Part shown: positions 1 to 5,656 of the stretch, piece by piece
Layout of the letters: each line of letters starts with the position of its first letter
Numbering within the stretch: position 1 is the stretch's first letter
Assembly: GCA_021296165.1 (NCBI GenBank)
Contig: JAGWAW010000057.1
Span: 1-7,921 of the forward strand
Length of the DNA: 7,921 nucleotides
DNA from: Nitrosopumilaceae archaeon
GTDB taxonomy: Archaea; Thermoproteota; Nitrososphaeria; Nitrososphaerales; Nitrosopumilaceae
Reading direction: 5' to 3'
Notes under the pieces: model-generated
The model's input: only the letters and a program-made list of their open reading frames with translations
What the model was told of the DNA's origin: nothing
Databases searched by the model: none
Position numbers and translations under genes: made by a program

Positions 1-86
1 GCCATGATCCGAAGTACTGTTTAAGATCCTAGACGCACTTTTCCTACCCATCACCCGGCATTGCGGGAGGAACCCGTATTCGCACG

Positions 87-96
87 ACTTAATAGA
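87..96 (+). promoter_or_regulatory. TATA box for the secreted protein gene
   Basis: The stretch acttaataga contains TTAATA at 89-94, centred about 27 bases before the GTG at 118. This is the same box-to-start spacing seen at most other genes in this window, and it fits a leaderless transcript. It is the main reason for preferring GTG 118 over TTG 61. A second A/T-rich box (tttaag, 20-25) lies further upstream. It sits 38 bases before TTG 61, or could instead serve a divergent gene beyond the left edge. Confidence 0.55.
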
Positions 97-117
97 TCTG
101 CCCACCTCACTCCCCCC

Positions 118-1350
118 GTGTCGGGAGTCTGGATGCTGGTCATACTGGTGGCAGCGGCCTCGACCGCCGTTGCCCATGCCCAAGAGATAGACTATACCCA
201 CTATATGGAGAGCATTCAGGTAGTGGTGGACGCGGACCTGGGAGAGGCCTCCACGTCGGTTGTGCTGCAGAGCACCAACACCGACGACATAAGTCTCCCC
301 GGATCCCTGGAGCGGGACCTGTCGGAGAACGGGCGTATTATAGCCGTCATATTCACCGATGCGGAGTCCTGCATACTGGGCGTCGGCGACGAGGCCTGCG
401 TCATAGTGAACATGGCCCGGATACCCGAGGAGACCGACATATTCATGGTGCAGGACGGTGCCAGGGAGGTGGCGGACAGATTCATCTCCCCGCTCAACGC
501 AGCATTTGGGGTAGAGGCCGAGTTCCATTCGGTGTTCGTGCACCACAGCGACGAGCAGAACAAAGCTTTGGGGGTTCCAGGGATAGTGGCCGGATACAAC
601 ACCGTCTCGGTGACGTATACGACCCCCCAGCAGGGCACGGTACAGTTCTTTGACATGCTGGTGTCCCGCCTGCTGGCTCCCCGGATAGCCGACGGCGGGG
701 GGTTCTTGGACGCGGGTCGCTCCCTGGCCGAGCACCAAAACTCCACCGTCACGTTCGTGGCCGTGCCGGGCGCCACAGACACCCAGATGATGCTGAAGGT
801 CACGCTGGACGGCGACTACGCCCCCGGCGGAGCGGTGGACCCGCTGGATATGCTGGGGCTCGATGCTGTGACGCAGTCGGACTACTTTGGGGACGGGTTC
901 TACCCCCTCAACTCTCTTGTCCGGGTGGCCGTGGTCTCGCAGGAGGGCCTGGCCGTGTCCGGGGCCGGGGCGGACATTATACCGGTGTCCGACGGCAAGC
1001 CAGAGGATATCACCGGGGCCGGGTGGTTCTTTGACCCGCCGGAAGGGACGCTGATCCGGGGAACGTACCTGATGGGCCAGGAGGGCGGGGCGCAGGCCGG
1101 CGAGGCGGCCATAACCCTAGGGCCGTGGGACGGCCCCCCGAGCAGTGGCGAGGAGCCATCAGAGGACATGGGCGCCGACGAGGCGGACGGTGGCACCGGC
1201 GAGGCGCCGCCGGAGGACGGGACCACAGATGGTATGGAAACCCCGGAGATGTCCATCGAGGGCCCGATCATAGTGGGTGTAATAGTGGCGGCGGGGGCCG
1301 GGGCGGCCGCATTCTACCTGAAGGGGTACCGGGGCAGGCCCACGCGCTAA
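118..1350 (+). CDS. Secreted, C-terminally membrane-anchored protein of unknown function
   Basis: I do not recognise the family. Starting at GTG 118 the product is 410 residues. Residues 5-21 form a hydrophobic signal peptide ending in AHA before QE, a plausible signal peptidase site. The body (about 22-336) is mixed beta-rich sequence with only two cysteines, close together. Residues of about 337-381 are an acidic, Gly/Pro/Ser/Glu-rich linker without predicted fold. Residues 382-401 are a Gly/Ala-rich transmembrane helix followed by a short basic tail (KGYRGRPTR). The topology is therefore signal peptide, large outer domain, flexible stalk, single anchor, short cytosolic tail, which suggests a cell-surface protein. 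The start is uncertain: an in-frame TTG at 61 adds 19 residues including arginines, and an ATG at 133 would remove five. GTG 118 is chosen because a TATA box lies 27 bases upstream. The gene is convergent with the arginine decarboxylase and overlaps it by four bases. Confidence 0.8.
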   Translation: MSGVWMLVILVAAASTAVAHAQEIDYTHYMESIQVVVDADLGEASTSVVLQSTNTDDISLPGSLERDLSENGRIIAVIFTDAESCILGVGDEACVIVNMARIPEETDIFMVQDGAREVADRFISPLNAAFGVEAEFHSVFVHHSDEQNKALGVPGIVAGYNTVSVTYTTPQQGTVQFFDMLVSRLLAPRIADGGGFLDAGRSLAEHQNSTVTFVAVPGATDTQMMLKVTLDGDYAPGGAVDPLDMLGLDAVTQSDYFGDGFYPLNSLVRVAVVSQEGLAVSGAGADIIPVSDGKPEDITGAGWFFDPPEGTLIRGTYLMGQEGGAQAGEAAITLGPWDGPPSSGEEPSEDMGADEADGGTGEAPPEDGTTDGMETPEMSIEGPIIVGVIVAAGAGAAAFYLKGYRGRPTR

Positions 1351-1898
1351 AGCAGCAGAACGGCCGCCGCAAAGACGGTGGTCCACCGGCCGTTCTTGTC
1401 CCCGGTGGCCGTCTGTGTTATGTTGGAGGACTTGTATATCTGGCCGGATATATTCCACTGCTGCCTTTTCTCGTCCCAGCTCTTGTCTATGTCAAAGGGT
1501 ATTCCCAGCGAGGAGGCTAGCATCTGCGCCGCTATGTCCTCTGCATAGTCGCCGGCCTGCCTCTCGTTCTGCCCGAACGATATATGCTCGGAGAGGTACC
1601 CGTACCGGGACGGATCCGTGGGCCGGGCCAGTCCCACCGAGGCGGCGCAGAGTCGATGGGGCTCCTGTGTCTGGTTCTTGGAGTATATGGTGAAGAGGAT
1701 CTGCCCGGGCTGGATCAGCTTCAGCCCCTCCTTGCGCGTTACCAAGCGGGCGCTGGGGGGGAATATGCTGGATATCAGCACTAGGTTGGTTCCTGCTATC
1801 CCTGCATCCCGCAGGGCGTACTCGAAGCTGGTCAGCCGGTCCTCATGAATGCCCTTGCCCTTGGTCAGGAACAGCTTCTTGGCTACCAAGTCCAGCAT
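1347..1898 (-). CDS. pdaD: Pyruvoyl-dependent arginine decarboxylase
   Basis: Decarboxylates arginine to agmatine, the first step of the archaeal route to putrescine and longer polyamines. The enzyme is made as a proenzyme that cuts itself between two serines and turns the second into the pyruvoyl cofactor. The 183-residue product shows the self-cleavage site in NLVLISSIFPP, Ser43-Ser44, giving a beta chain of 43 residues and an alpha chain of 140. The later stretch GYLSEHISFGQ (about 100-110) carries Glu104, the likely counterpart of the family's catalytic Glu. Length fits the family (about 150-190). It starts at ATG 1898, with a TATA box about 27 bases upstream that overlaps the stop of the peroxiredoxin gene, so it is probably transcribed separately and leaderless. 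Its stop TAG (1347-1349) overlaps the TAA of the convergent secreted protein gene. Agmatine may also serve agmatidine formation on the AUA-reading tRNA-Ile (inference). Confidence 0.93.
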   Translation of the reverse strand: MLDLVAKKLFLTKGKGIHEDRLTSFEYALRDAGIAGTNLVLISSIFPPSARLVTRKEGLKLIQPGQILFTIYSKNQTQEPHRLCAASVGLARPTDPSRYGYLSEHISFGQNERQAGDYAEDIAAQMLASSLGIPFDIDKSWDEKRQQWNISGQIYKSSNITQTATGDKNGRWTTVFAAAVLLL

Positions 1899-1921
1899 GA
1901 GACCAGGCCGCCAATCGTGTC

Positions 1922-1933
1922 ATTTATTCTAAA
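1922..1933 (-). promoter_or_regulatory. TATA box of the arginine decarboxylase gene
   Basis: Read on the minus strand this is tttagaataaat, centred about 27-30 bases before ATG 1898. It contains the TAA stop codon (1924-1926) of the upstream peroxiredoxin gene, so gene end and promoter share bases. Confidence 0.6.
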
Positions 1934-2382
1934 CTCCGGACACACGCCAAGACCTCGGTGCCGTGCCGTTCTGTGTCAAACCCCCGGAAAATCCGGCGCA
2001 CCATACCCTGAGAGTCTATCACGAACGTGGAGCGCCGGGCCAACCGGGCCATGTTCAGGCCCGCGTACGTGCGGCATATATCCTTGGACTCGTCGCTGAG
2101 ATGTGCATACGGTATGTTCCACTCCCGGACGAACCGGGCCTGGTTCTGCACCGTGTCCACCGACACGGCAAAGACCTCTCCGCCGGCAGCCGATATCTCC
2201 GGATACGCCGCTATCATGCTCTTGGCCATCCGGTGCACCTTTCTGGAGGGGCATCCGAAGAGCCGGTTCTTGGGATAAAAGCAGAGCACCACCGCCCTTC
2301 CGCGGAGCGACGACAGGGATACTACGCTCCCGTCGTGGGCGGGCAGCTCAAAGTCCGGCGCCGCCTCTCCCACCTCCACCAT
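1924..2382 (-). CDS. Peroxiredoxin (BCP/PrxQ-like, AhpC/TSA superfamily) with altered active-site motif
   Basis: Thioredoxin-fold protein of 152 residues related to thiol peroxidases that reduce hydrogen peroxide and organic hydroperoxides in the cytosol. It has the family N-terminus (VGEAAPDFELPAHDG, 4-18), the beta strand VVLCFYPK (31-38), the putative peroxidatic Cys44 in FGCPSRK, VFAVSVD (70-76), the segment W88-IPYAHLSD97 and the active-site Arg117 in RSTFVID. The usual motif PxxxTxxC reads P37-KNR-L41-FG-C44, so the Thr that helps activate the peroxidatic Cys is Leu. The Thr after the Cys in BCP (GCT) is Pro45. There is no Cys five residues later, so a resolving Cys, if used, must be Cys103, Cys147 or a partner's; Cys34 lies in the core strand. 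Peroxidase activity is therefore plausible but not assured. It starts at ATG 2382 with its own TATA box 25 bases upstream. Confidence 0.85.
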   Translation of the reverse strand: MVEVGEAAPDFELPAHDGSVVSLSSLRGRAVVLCFYPKNRLFGCPSRKVHRMAKSMIAAYPEISAAGGEVFAVSVDTVQNQARFVREWNIPYAHLSDESKDICRTYAGLNMARLARRSTFVIDSQGMVRRIFRGFDTERHGTEVLACVRSLE

Positions 2383-2402
2383 GCGGCAGATAAGGTCCGG
2401 CC

Positions 2403-2411
2403 TTTATTTAA
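2403..2411 (-). promoter_or_regulatory. TATA box of the peroxiredoxin gene
   Basis: Read on the minus strand this is ttaaataaa, centred 25 bases before ATG 2382, predicting transcription start at or next to the start codon. It contains the TAA stop (2408-2410) of the small membrane protein gene upstream. Confidence 0.6.
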
Positions 2412-2653
2412 CGACTCTTTCTGTGGCGGCGCCGCTTGCTTCCGACGTTCTCCGGCTCCCGGGTCAGGTACATCCACCCGAACACGCCGCCAAGCCCCAG
2501 CTGCACCACACCCAGTATGGTCAGGTAGAATGGCAGTGAAGACGGCTGGGGCGTCATGGAGGGCAGTATGAACCCCAGCACGAGCCCCCACGCTCCGGTC
2601 CCAAAGAACATGAACATTATATTGCGCAGCTTGTGCCGCGGGAGGCGTCGCAT
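2408..2653 (-). CDS. Small two-helix membrane protein, unknown function
   Basis: 81 residues with a basic N-terminus (MRRLPRHKLRN), a first hydrophobic helix at about 12-31 (IMFMFFGTGAWGLVLGFILP), a short polar loop rich in Pro/Ser, a second hydrophobic helix at about 42-62, and a strongly basic C-terminus (KRRRHRK). Both ends being positively charged and the helix count being even argue that both termini face the cytosol, with the short loop outside. There is no recognisable motif. It starts at ATG 2653, with a TATA-like box (atttaatat on the minus strand) 26 bases upstream. It lies head to tail with the peroxiredoxin gene but has its own promoter, so co-function with that gene is only a neighbourhood guess. 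Confidence 0.7.
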   Translation of the reverse strand: MRRLPRHKLRNIMFMFFGTGAWGLVLGFILPSMTPQPSSLPFYLTILGVVQLGLGGVFGWMYLTREPENVGSKRRRHRKSR

Positions 2654-2674
2654 GGCACTGCTCCGGAGGACGCC

Positions 2675-2683
2675 ATATTAAAT
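2675..2683 (-). promoter_or_regulatory. TATA box of the small membrane protein gene
   Basis: atttaatat on the minus strand, centred about 26 bases before ATG 2653. Together with the tRNA box at 2720 it forms a divergent promoter region of about 100 bases. Confidence 0.55.
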
Positions 2684-2719
2684 ACTCGCGCCGCCCTTTC
2701 GAGTCCCCGCTTGACACGG

Positions 2720-2726
2720 TTTAAAT
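2720..2726 (+). promoter_or_regulatory. TATA box of tRNA-Thr
   Basis: TTTAAAT centred 29 bases before the mature tRNA 5' end, the expected archaeal promoter distance. Confidence 0.65.
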
Positions 2727-2751
2727 CATGAACTCCACGTATACCGGCCGT

Positions 2752-2826
2752 GCCAATGTAGCTCAGCCCGGTTAGAGCATTCGCCTTGTAAGCGAAAGGT
2801 CGCGGGTTCAGATCCCGTCATTGGCT
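2752..2826 (+). tRNA. tRNA-Thr (anticodon TGT)
   Basis: Full cloverleaf. Acceptor gccaatg (2752-2758) pairs with cattggc (2819-2825) over seven base pairs, and the discriminator is T2826. The D arm begins gctc at 2761. The anticodon stem ttcgc (2780-2784) pairs with gcgaa (2792-2796) around the seven-base loop cttgtaa, anticodon TGT at 2787-2789. The variable loop has five bases. The T arm gcggg (2802-2806) pairs with cccgt (2814-2818) around the loop ttcagat. There is no intron and no encoded CCA. A U73 discriminator is usual for archaeal tRNA-Thr. It reads ACA and, by wobble, other ACN codons. A TATA box lies 29 bases upstream, and the T/A-rich bases after it double as the promoter of the next gene. 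Confidence 0.97.
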
Positions 2827-2830
2827 CTAC

Positions 2831-2840
2831 TTTAATAATA
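2831..2840 (+). promoter_or_regulatory. TATA box of the DsbA-like gene
   Basis: tttaataata begins five bases after the tRNA 3' end and is centred about 27 bases before GTG 2862. It supports that GTG as a leaderless start and may also help end the tRNA transcript. Confidence 0.6.
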
Positions 2841-2861
2841 CGCATTGCCTACCGCTATTCG

Positions 2862-3875
2862 GTGAGCGACAAGCCCAACAATTCCGGGAACGGCAAGGAA
2901 CAGGAGGATTCTAAGGAACAGGAGACGAGCTCGTCCGGAGAACCGGCCGAGACATCCGGGGACGCGGTACCGGCAGAGGGCGAATACGACGGCAAGGCCG
3001 AGGCAGAGCCCCCCGCCGCCGTGCCGGCACCAGACCGGGACGGGGAGCGGTTCCCGGATCTGGAAAGACCCCCGACCAAGTCCGCAGGCAAGGGCATGTA
3101 CGCGGCCTTGGTGGCGACAGTGGGCGTAGCGGCCTTCTTTGCGGGCCTCTCAGTTCCCGTGCTCAACCAGGATCCCGTAACCATGTCAGACCTAGACCAA
3201 GCCCTGCTCTTCCTAGAGGACAAGATAGATAATCTCTCCGACGACCTGCAAAAGATCGAGGACACTATGCTGACGGACCCCAACGCGCCCGCGCCCCAGT
3301 CGCAGCCGACCATAACCGCAGACGACGACCCCGTACTGGGCAACGTAGACGCGCCCGTTACCATGATCGAGTTCTCAGACTTCCAGTGCCCGTTCTGCGC
3401 CCGGTTCTACAGCGAGACGCTGCCACTCATCAAGGACAACTTTATCGACACCGGTCTAGTCAAGATGGTCTACCGGGACTTTCCACTCCAAAGCATACAC
3501 CCCAACGCCATTCCCGCCGCCGTCGCCTCGGAGTGCGCCGACGAGCAAGGAGCCTACTGGGAGTACCATGACATACTTTTCGAGAATGTCTCGGTCTGGG
3601 GACCCATGGAGATACCCGGCGCCGTGGAGCAGTTCAAGGCGTATGCGGCGGATCTGGGACTGGACACCGAGACGTTCTCCGACTGCCTAGACACGGGCAA
3701 GTACGTGACCGAGGTCACCGGCGACTACGCCGACGGCGTGGCGTACGGAGTCACCGGGACGCCGGCCTTCTTTCTGGGCAGCGAGCAGACCGGATACTTC
3801 CCGATATCAGGGGCCCGGCCATACCCCGAGTTCCAGTTCGCCATAGAGCAGATACTGGGAGCCATCTCTCAGTAG
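2862..3875 (+). CDS. Membrane-tethered DsbA/thioredoxin-like thiol-disulfide oxidoreductase
   Basis: 337 residues. Residues 1-77 form a low-complexity cytosolic segment rich in Glu, Ser, Gly and Pro. Residues of about 79-99 form one transmembrane helix (signal anchor). About 107-135 is a short charged, probably coiled-coil spacer, and 137-150 a Pro-rich linker. From about 155 to the end is a DsbA-type thioredoxin domain: PVTMIEFSDFQCPFC with active-site Cys176-Pro-Phe-Cys179, a helical insert, and the cis-proline loop TGTPAFF with Pro301. Two more cysteines, 225 and 275, lie in the helical part and could form a structural disulfide. The protein most likely makes or rearranges disulfides in proteins outside the cytoplasmic membrane. 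No partner oxidase of the DsbB/VKOR type is in the window. The start is GTG 2862, chosen from the TATA box 27 bases upstream and the absence of an earlier start in frame. The family is sure; the direction of catalysis (oxidase or isomerase) is not. Confidence 0.9.
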   Translation: MSDKPNNSGNGKEQEDSKEQETSSSGEPAETSGDAVPAEGEYDGKAEAEPPAAVPAPDRDGERFPDLERPPTKSAGKGMYAALVATVGVAAFFAGLSVPVLNQDPVTMSDLDQALLFLEDKIDNLSDDLQKIEDTMLTDPNAPAPQSQPTITADDDPVLGNVDAPVTMIEFSDFQCPFCARFYSETLPLIKDNFIDTGLVKMVYRDFPLQSIHPNAIPAAVASECADEQGAYWEYHDILFENVSVWGPMEIPGAVEQFKAYAADLGLDTETFSDCLDTGKYVTEVTGDYADGVAYGVTGTPAFFLGSEQTGYFPISGARPYPEFQFAIEQILGAISQ

Positions 3876-3888
3876 AGAACAGTATTCG

Positions 3889-3897
3889 TTTATATTA
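3889..3897 (+). promoter_or_regulatory. TATA box upstream of the helicase
   Basis: tttatatta centred at 3893, just 14 bases after the DsbA-like gene's stop. It is 80 bases before the helicase ATG but only 30 before the ATG at 3923. It therefore predicts either a helicase leader of about 50 bases or a leaderless upstream ORF. Confidence 0.6.
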
Positions 3898-3922
3898 CCG
3901 GCGCCGTTCTCCAGATTTGGAA

Positions 3923-3976
3923 ATGACGACTGAGCGTGCAACGGTATTCGGTCGTCGCACGAGTAGAGTAATATGA
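3923..3976 (+). CDS. Possible 17-residue upstream ORF (leader peptide) of the helicase gene
   Basis: ATG at 3923 opens a frame coding MTTERATVFGRRTSRVI and ends at TGA 3974-3976. That stop overlaps the helicase start in the classic ATGA arrangement (3973-3976). The ATG sits 30 bases after the TATA centre, the position at which other genes here begin their leaderless messages. Translation of this peptide would carry ribosomes to the helicase start, which has no good Shine-Dalgarno sequence before it (agtagagtaat). Function is unknown; it could act as a translational coupler or sensor. The peptide is short and basic and could be fortuitous. Confidence 0.45.
   Translation: MTTERATVFGRRTSRVI
3935..3961 (+). 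promoter_or_regulatory. Hairpin in the helicase leader
   Basis: cgtgc (3935-3939) pairs with gcacg (3957-3961). After one A/C mismatch, acgg (3941-3944) pairs with tcgt (3952-3955) through one G-U, closing a seven-base loop. It ends 11 bases before the helicase ATG and lies inside the upstream ORF. Ribosomes reading that ORF would melt it, so the two elements could work together to set helicase expression. No energy was computed. Confidence 0.4.
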
Positions 3977-5340
3977 CAAAGTTTGAGGAGCTGGGCGTAA
4001 GCCAAGACATACTGAAGGCAATGGAGGAAATGGGTTTTGAGGATCCCTTCCCCATACAGGAAGCGGCCATACCCGTGCTGCTCACGGGCAGGGACGTGGT
4101 GGGCCAGGCGCACACCGGATCTGGTAAGACCGCCGCGTACGCGGTCTCCATGCTCCAAGACGTAAAGCCGGACCGCACCATACAGGGCCTAGTGCTGGCC
4201 CCTACCAGGGAGCTGGCCATGCAGATCACCGACGCCATGCGCGAGTTCGGCAGGTACACCGACATCCGGGTGGCCACCATATACGGCGGCCAAGGCATGA
4301 ATGTGCAGACCGACGCGCTGGAGAGAGGTGTGGAGATACTGGTGGCCACACCCGGCCGGCTCATAGACCACCTCAAGCGTGGGACCATCGAGATGAACGA
4401 CGTGCGGCATGTCGTACTGGACGAGGCCGACACCATGCTGGACATGGGATTCATAGACGACATCCAGTTCATACTGGACCTGACCCCCGAGGAGAAGGTC
4501 ATGTCGCTCTTCTCGGCCACCATGCCCGTGGAGATACTGCGGCTCTCCGAGGACTACCTGAAAAACCCCAAGCATTTCCTACTGGACGCCGACGACCTGA
4601 GCGGCGAGGGCATAGACCAGTCGTTCCTGATACTGCGAGACCGCGAGAAGGAGAAGCACCTACTGGACTTTATCAACAAAACCGATGGCCAGAAGATAGT
4701 CTTCTGCTCCACCAAGTACCGCACCCGGGACGTGGCCCGGATGCTCCACCGGTCCAAGAGGGACGCGGTGGCCATAGAGGGCGACATGTCCCAGCACCGC
4801 CGGGAGCTCTCCATGGGCAAGTTCCGCAGCGGTAAGGCCGAGATACTGGTGGCCACCGACGTGGCCTCCCGGGGCATAGATGTACCCCAGGTACAGCTGG
4901 TGGTAAACTACGACGTCCCCAATCAGGATCTGGTATACTTCCACCGCATAGGCAGGACAGCCCGGGCGGGGGCCAAGGGCAAAGCCATCACCTTCGTCTC
5001 GTACTCGTCAGTCTCCGACTGGAATATGATAAAGCGACAGATCAAGGTAGAACTCACCGATCTGAACAAGGAGATGGGCATAGAGGTCGACATACCCGAT
5101 CCCCTGAAGCGGCAGGTGGCTCCCCGGCGACACGGGCAGTCGCACCGGGGGGGCTCGGGTGGAGGCCGAGGCGGCTTTGGTCGTGGCCGGGGCGGACCGC
5201 GGAGTGGCTTTGGTCGTGGCCGGGGCGGACCGCGGAGTGGCTTTGGTCGTGGACGCGGTGACGGTGGAGGCCGAGGCGGCTTTGGTCGTGGACGCGGTGA
5301 CGGTGGAGGCCGAGGCGGCTTTGACCGCGGCCGGGACTAG
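3973..5340 (+). CDS. DEAD-box ATP-dependent RNA helicase with RGG-rich tail
   Basis: 455-residue cytosolic RNA helicase that unwinds short RNA duplexes with ATP, as in ribosome assembly, RNA decay or cold adaptation. All signature motifs are present in order: Q motif (Phe4 and Gln29), motif I AHTGSGKT (46-53), Ia APTRELA (76-82), Ib ATPGRL (125-130), II DEAD (150-153), III SAT (181-183), IV IVFCST (242-247), V ATDVASRGID (294-303) and VI HRIGRTARAG (324-333). The two RecA-like domains end near residue 380. The tail from about 390 is Gly/Arg-rich with RGG and GRGRG units, of the kind that binds RNA non-specifically, and is built from tandem DNA repeats. The start is ATG 3973, overlapping the stop of a short upstream ORF. 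Two small genes follow closely. Archaeal DEAD-box genes are known in some species to be cold-regulated through their 5' leader, which makes the hairpin and ORF upstream relevant; regulation here is inference. Confidence 0.97.
   Translation: MTKFEELGVSQDILKAMEEMGFEDPFPIQEAAIPVLLTGRDVVGQAHTGSGKTAAYAVSMLQDVKPDRTIQGLVLAPTRELAMQITDAMREFGRYTDIRVATIYGGQGMNVQTDALERGVEILVATPGRLIDHLKRGTIEMNDVRHVVLDEADTMLDMGFIDDIQFILDLTPEEKVMSLFSATMPVEILRLSEDYLKNPKHFLLDADDLSGEGIDQSFLILRDREKEKHLLDFINKTDGQKIVFCSTKYRTRDVARMLHRSKRDAVAIEGDMSQHRRELSMGKFRSGKAEILVATDVASRGIDVPQVQLVVNYDVPNQDLVYFHRIGRTARAGAKGKAITFVSYSSVSDWNMIKRQIKVELTDLNKEMGIEVDIPDPLKRQVAPRRHGQSHRGGSGGGRGGFGRGRGGPRSGFGRGRGGPRSGFGRGRGDGGGRGGFGRGRGDGGGRGGFDRGRD
5158..5316 (+). 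repeat. Nested tandem repeats encoding the helicase RGG tail
   Basis: Two identical 33-base units (5173-5205, 5206-5238; protein GFGRGRGGPRS) are followed by two identical 39-base units (5239-5277, 5278-5316; protein GFGRGRGDGGGRG). All four units share the opening ggctttggtcgtgg. The 15 bases before the array (5158-5172) equal the end of the 39-base unit, and a diverged half unit follows at 5317-5340. Units are multiples of three, so copy changes keep the frame. Identity at the DNA level points to recent duplication. Confidence 0.9.
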
Positions 5341-5359
5341 ACTCTCCGAGGAGGCGCCA

Positions 5360-5656
5360 ATGGCCGAGACGCAGAAGATACAGTACGAGGGCACAGTCTG
5401 GGCCATCAACCACAAGTACCCCCAGCCGCTGGTGGACCACGCCCTCCACAAACTGGAACAGCACGGAATAGACCGCAGTGACATAGTCATCACCGACTCG
5501 CCCTCCGACGTCAAGGTGGGGGCAATAGTGGTAGAGATATGGCCCTACCACTTGGACGTGGCCCAGGTCAGAACGGTCCGCAACGAGTCGTTCATCAGCG
5601 GCACCGTTCTGACGATAGAGCTAAAATTGGACGACGACGGCAACTACACGGGTTGA
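5360..5656 (+). CDS. Conserved-looking small protein of unknown function
   Basis: 98 residues, acidic to neutral, no cysteine, no signal or membrane segment, so probably cytosolic. The sequence alternates predicted strands and helices: strand IQYEGTVWAI (7-16), helix LVDHALHKLEQHG (24-36), strand SDIVITDS, strand VGAIVVEIWPYH (53-64), then strand VLTIELKLDD near the end. This suggests a small alpha/beta domain. I recognise no family. The start is ATG 5360: a strong Shine-Dalgarno sequence GAGGAGG (5348-5354) lies five bases before it, unlike the leaderless genes elsewhere, as expected for an internal operon gene. It begins 19 bases after the helicase stop, so it is very likely cotranscribed with the helicase. 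Its stop TGA overlaps the TTG start of the next gene. The reading frame is open upstream inside the helicase tail, but that is a shadow of the repeats. Confidence 0.8.
   Translation: MAETQKIQYEGTVWAINHKYPQPLVDHALHKLEQHGIDRSDIVITDSPSDVKVGAIVVEIWPYHLDVAQVRTVRNESFISGTVLTIELKLDDDGNYTG

Noticed and set aside
1..5. Minus-strand ATG at the left edge as a divergent gene start
   Set aside because: The nearest box (20-25) is only about 17 bases away, shorter than the 25-30 seen elsewhere, and just two codons would be visible.
61..117. N-terminal extension of the secreted protein from TTG 61
   Set aside because: A TATA box at 87-96 would lie inside it and sits at the right distance for GTG 118. Kept only as an alternative start.
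1125..1520. Plus-strand frame bridging the two convergent genes
   Set aside because: It reads the acidic linker of the secreted protein and the antisense of the arginine decarboxylase, both already explained.
3807..4575. Long antisense frames opposite the helicase and DsbA-like genes
   Set aside because: They lie opposite strongly conserved motifs, have Met/Ser-rich composition typical of reversed coding sequence, and show no start signals.
5158..5316. Tandem units considered as a CRISPR-like array
   Set aside because: The units are contiguous without unique spacers and encode the RGG tail in frame.
5159..5359. Upstream extension of the 98-residue protein into the helicase tail
   Set aside because: It is an off-frame reading of the Gly/Arg repeats giving repetitive Val/Ala/Glu sequence. 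A strong Shine-Dalgarno sequence marks ATG 5360.
5008..5551. Two antisense open frames opposite the helicase tail
   Set aside because: They are mirror readings of the repeats and the highly biased GC-rich codons, with no promoter and no recognisable protein.
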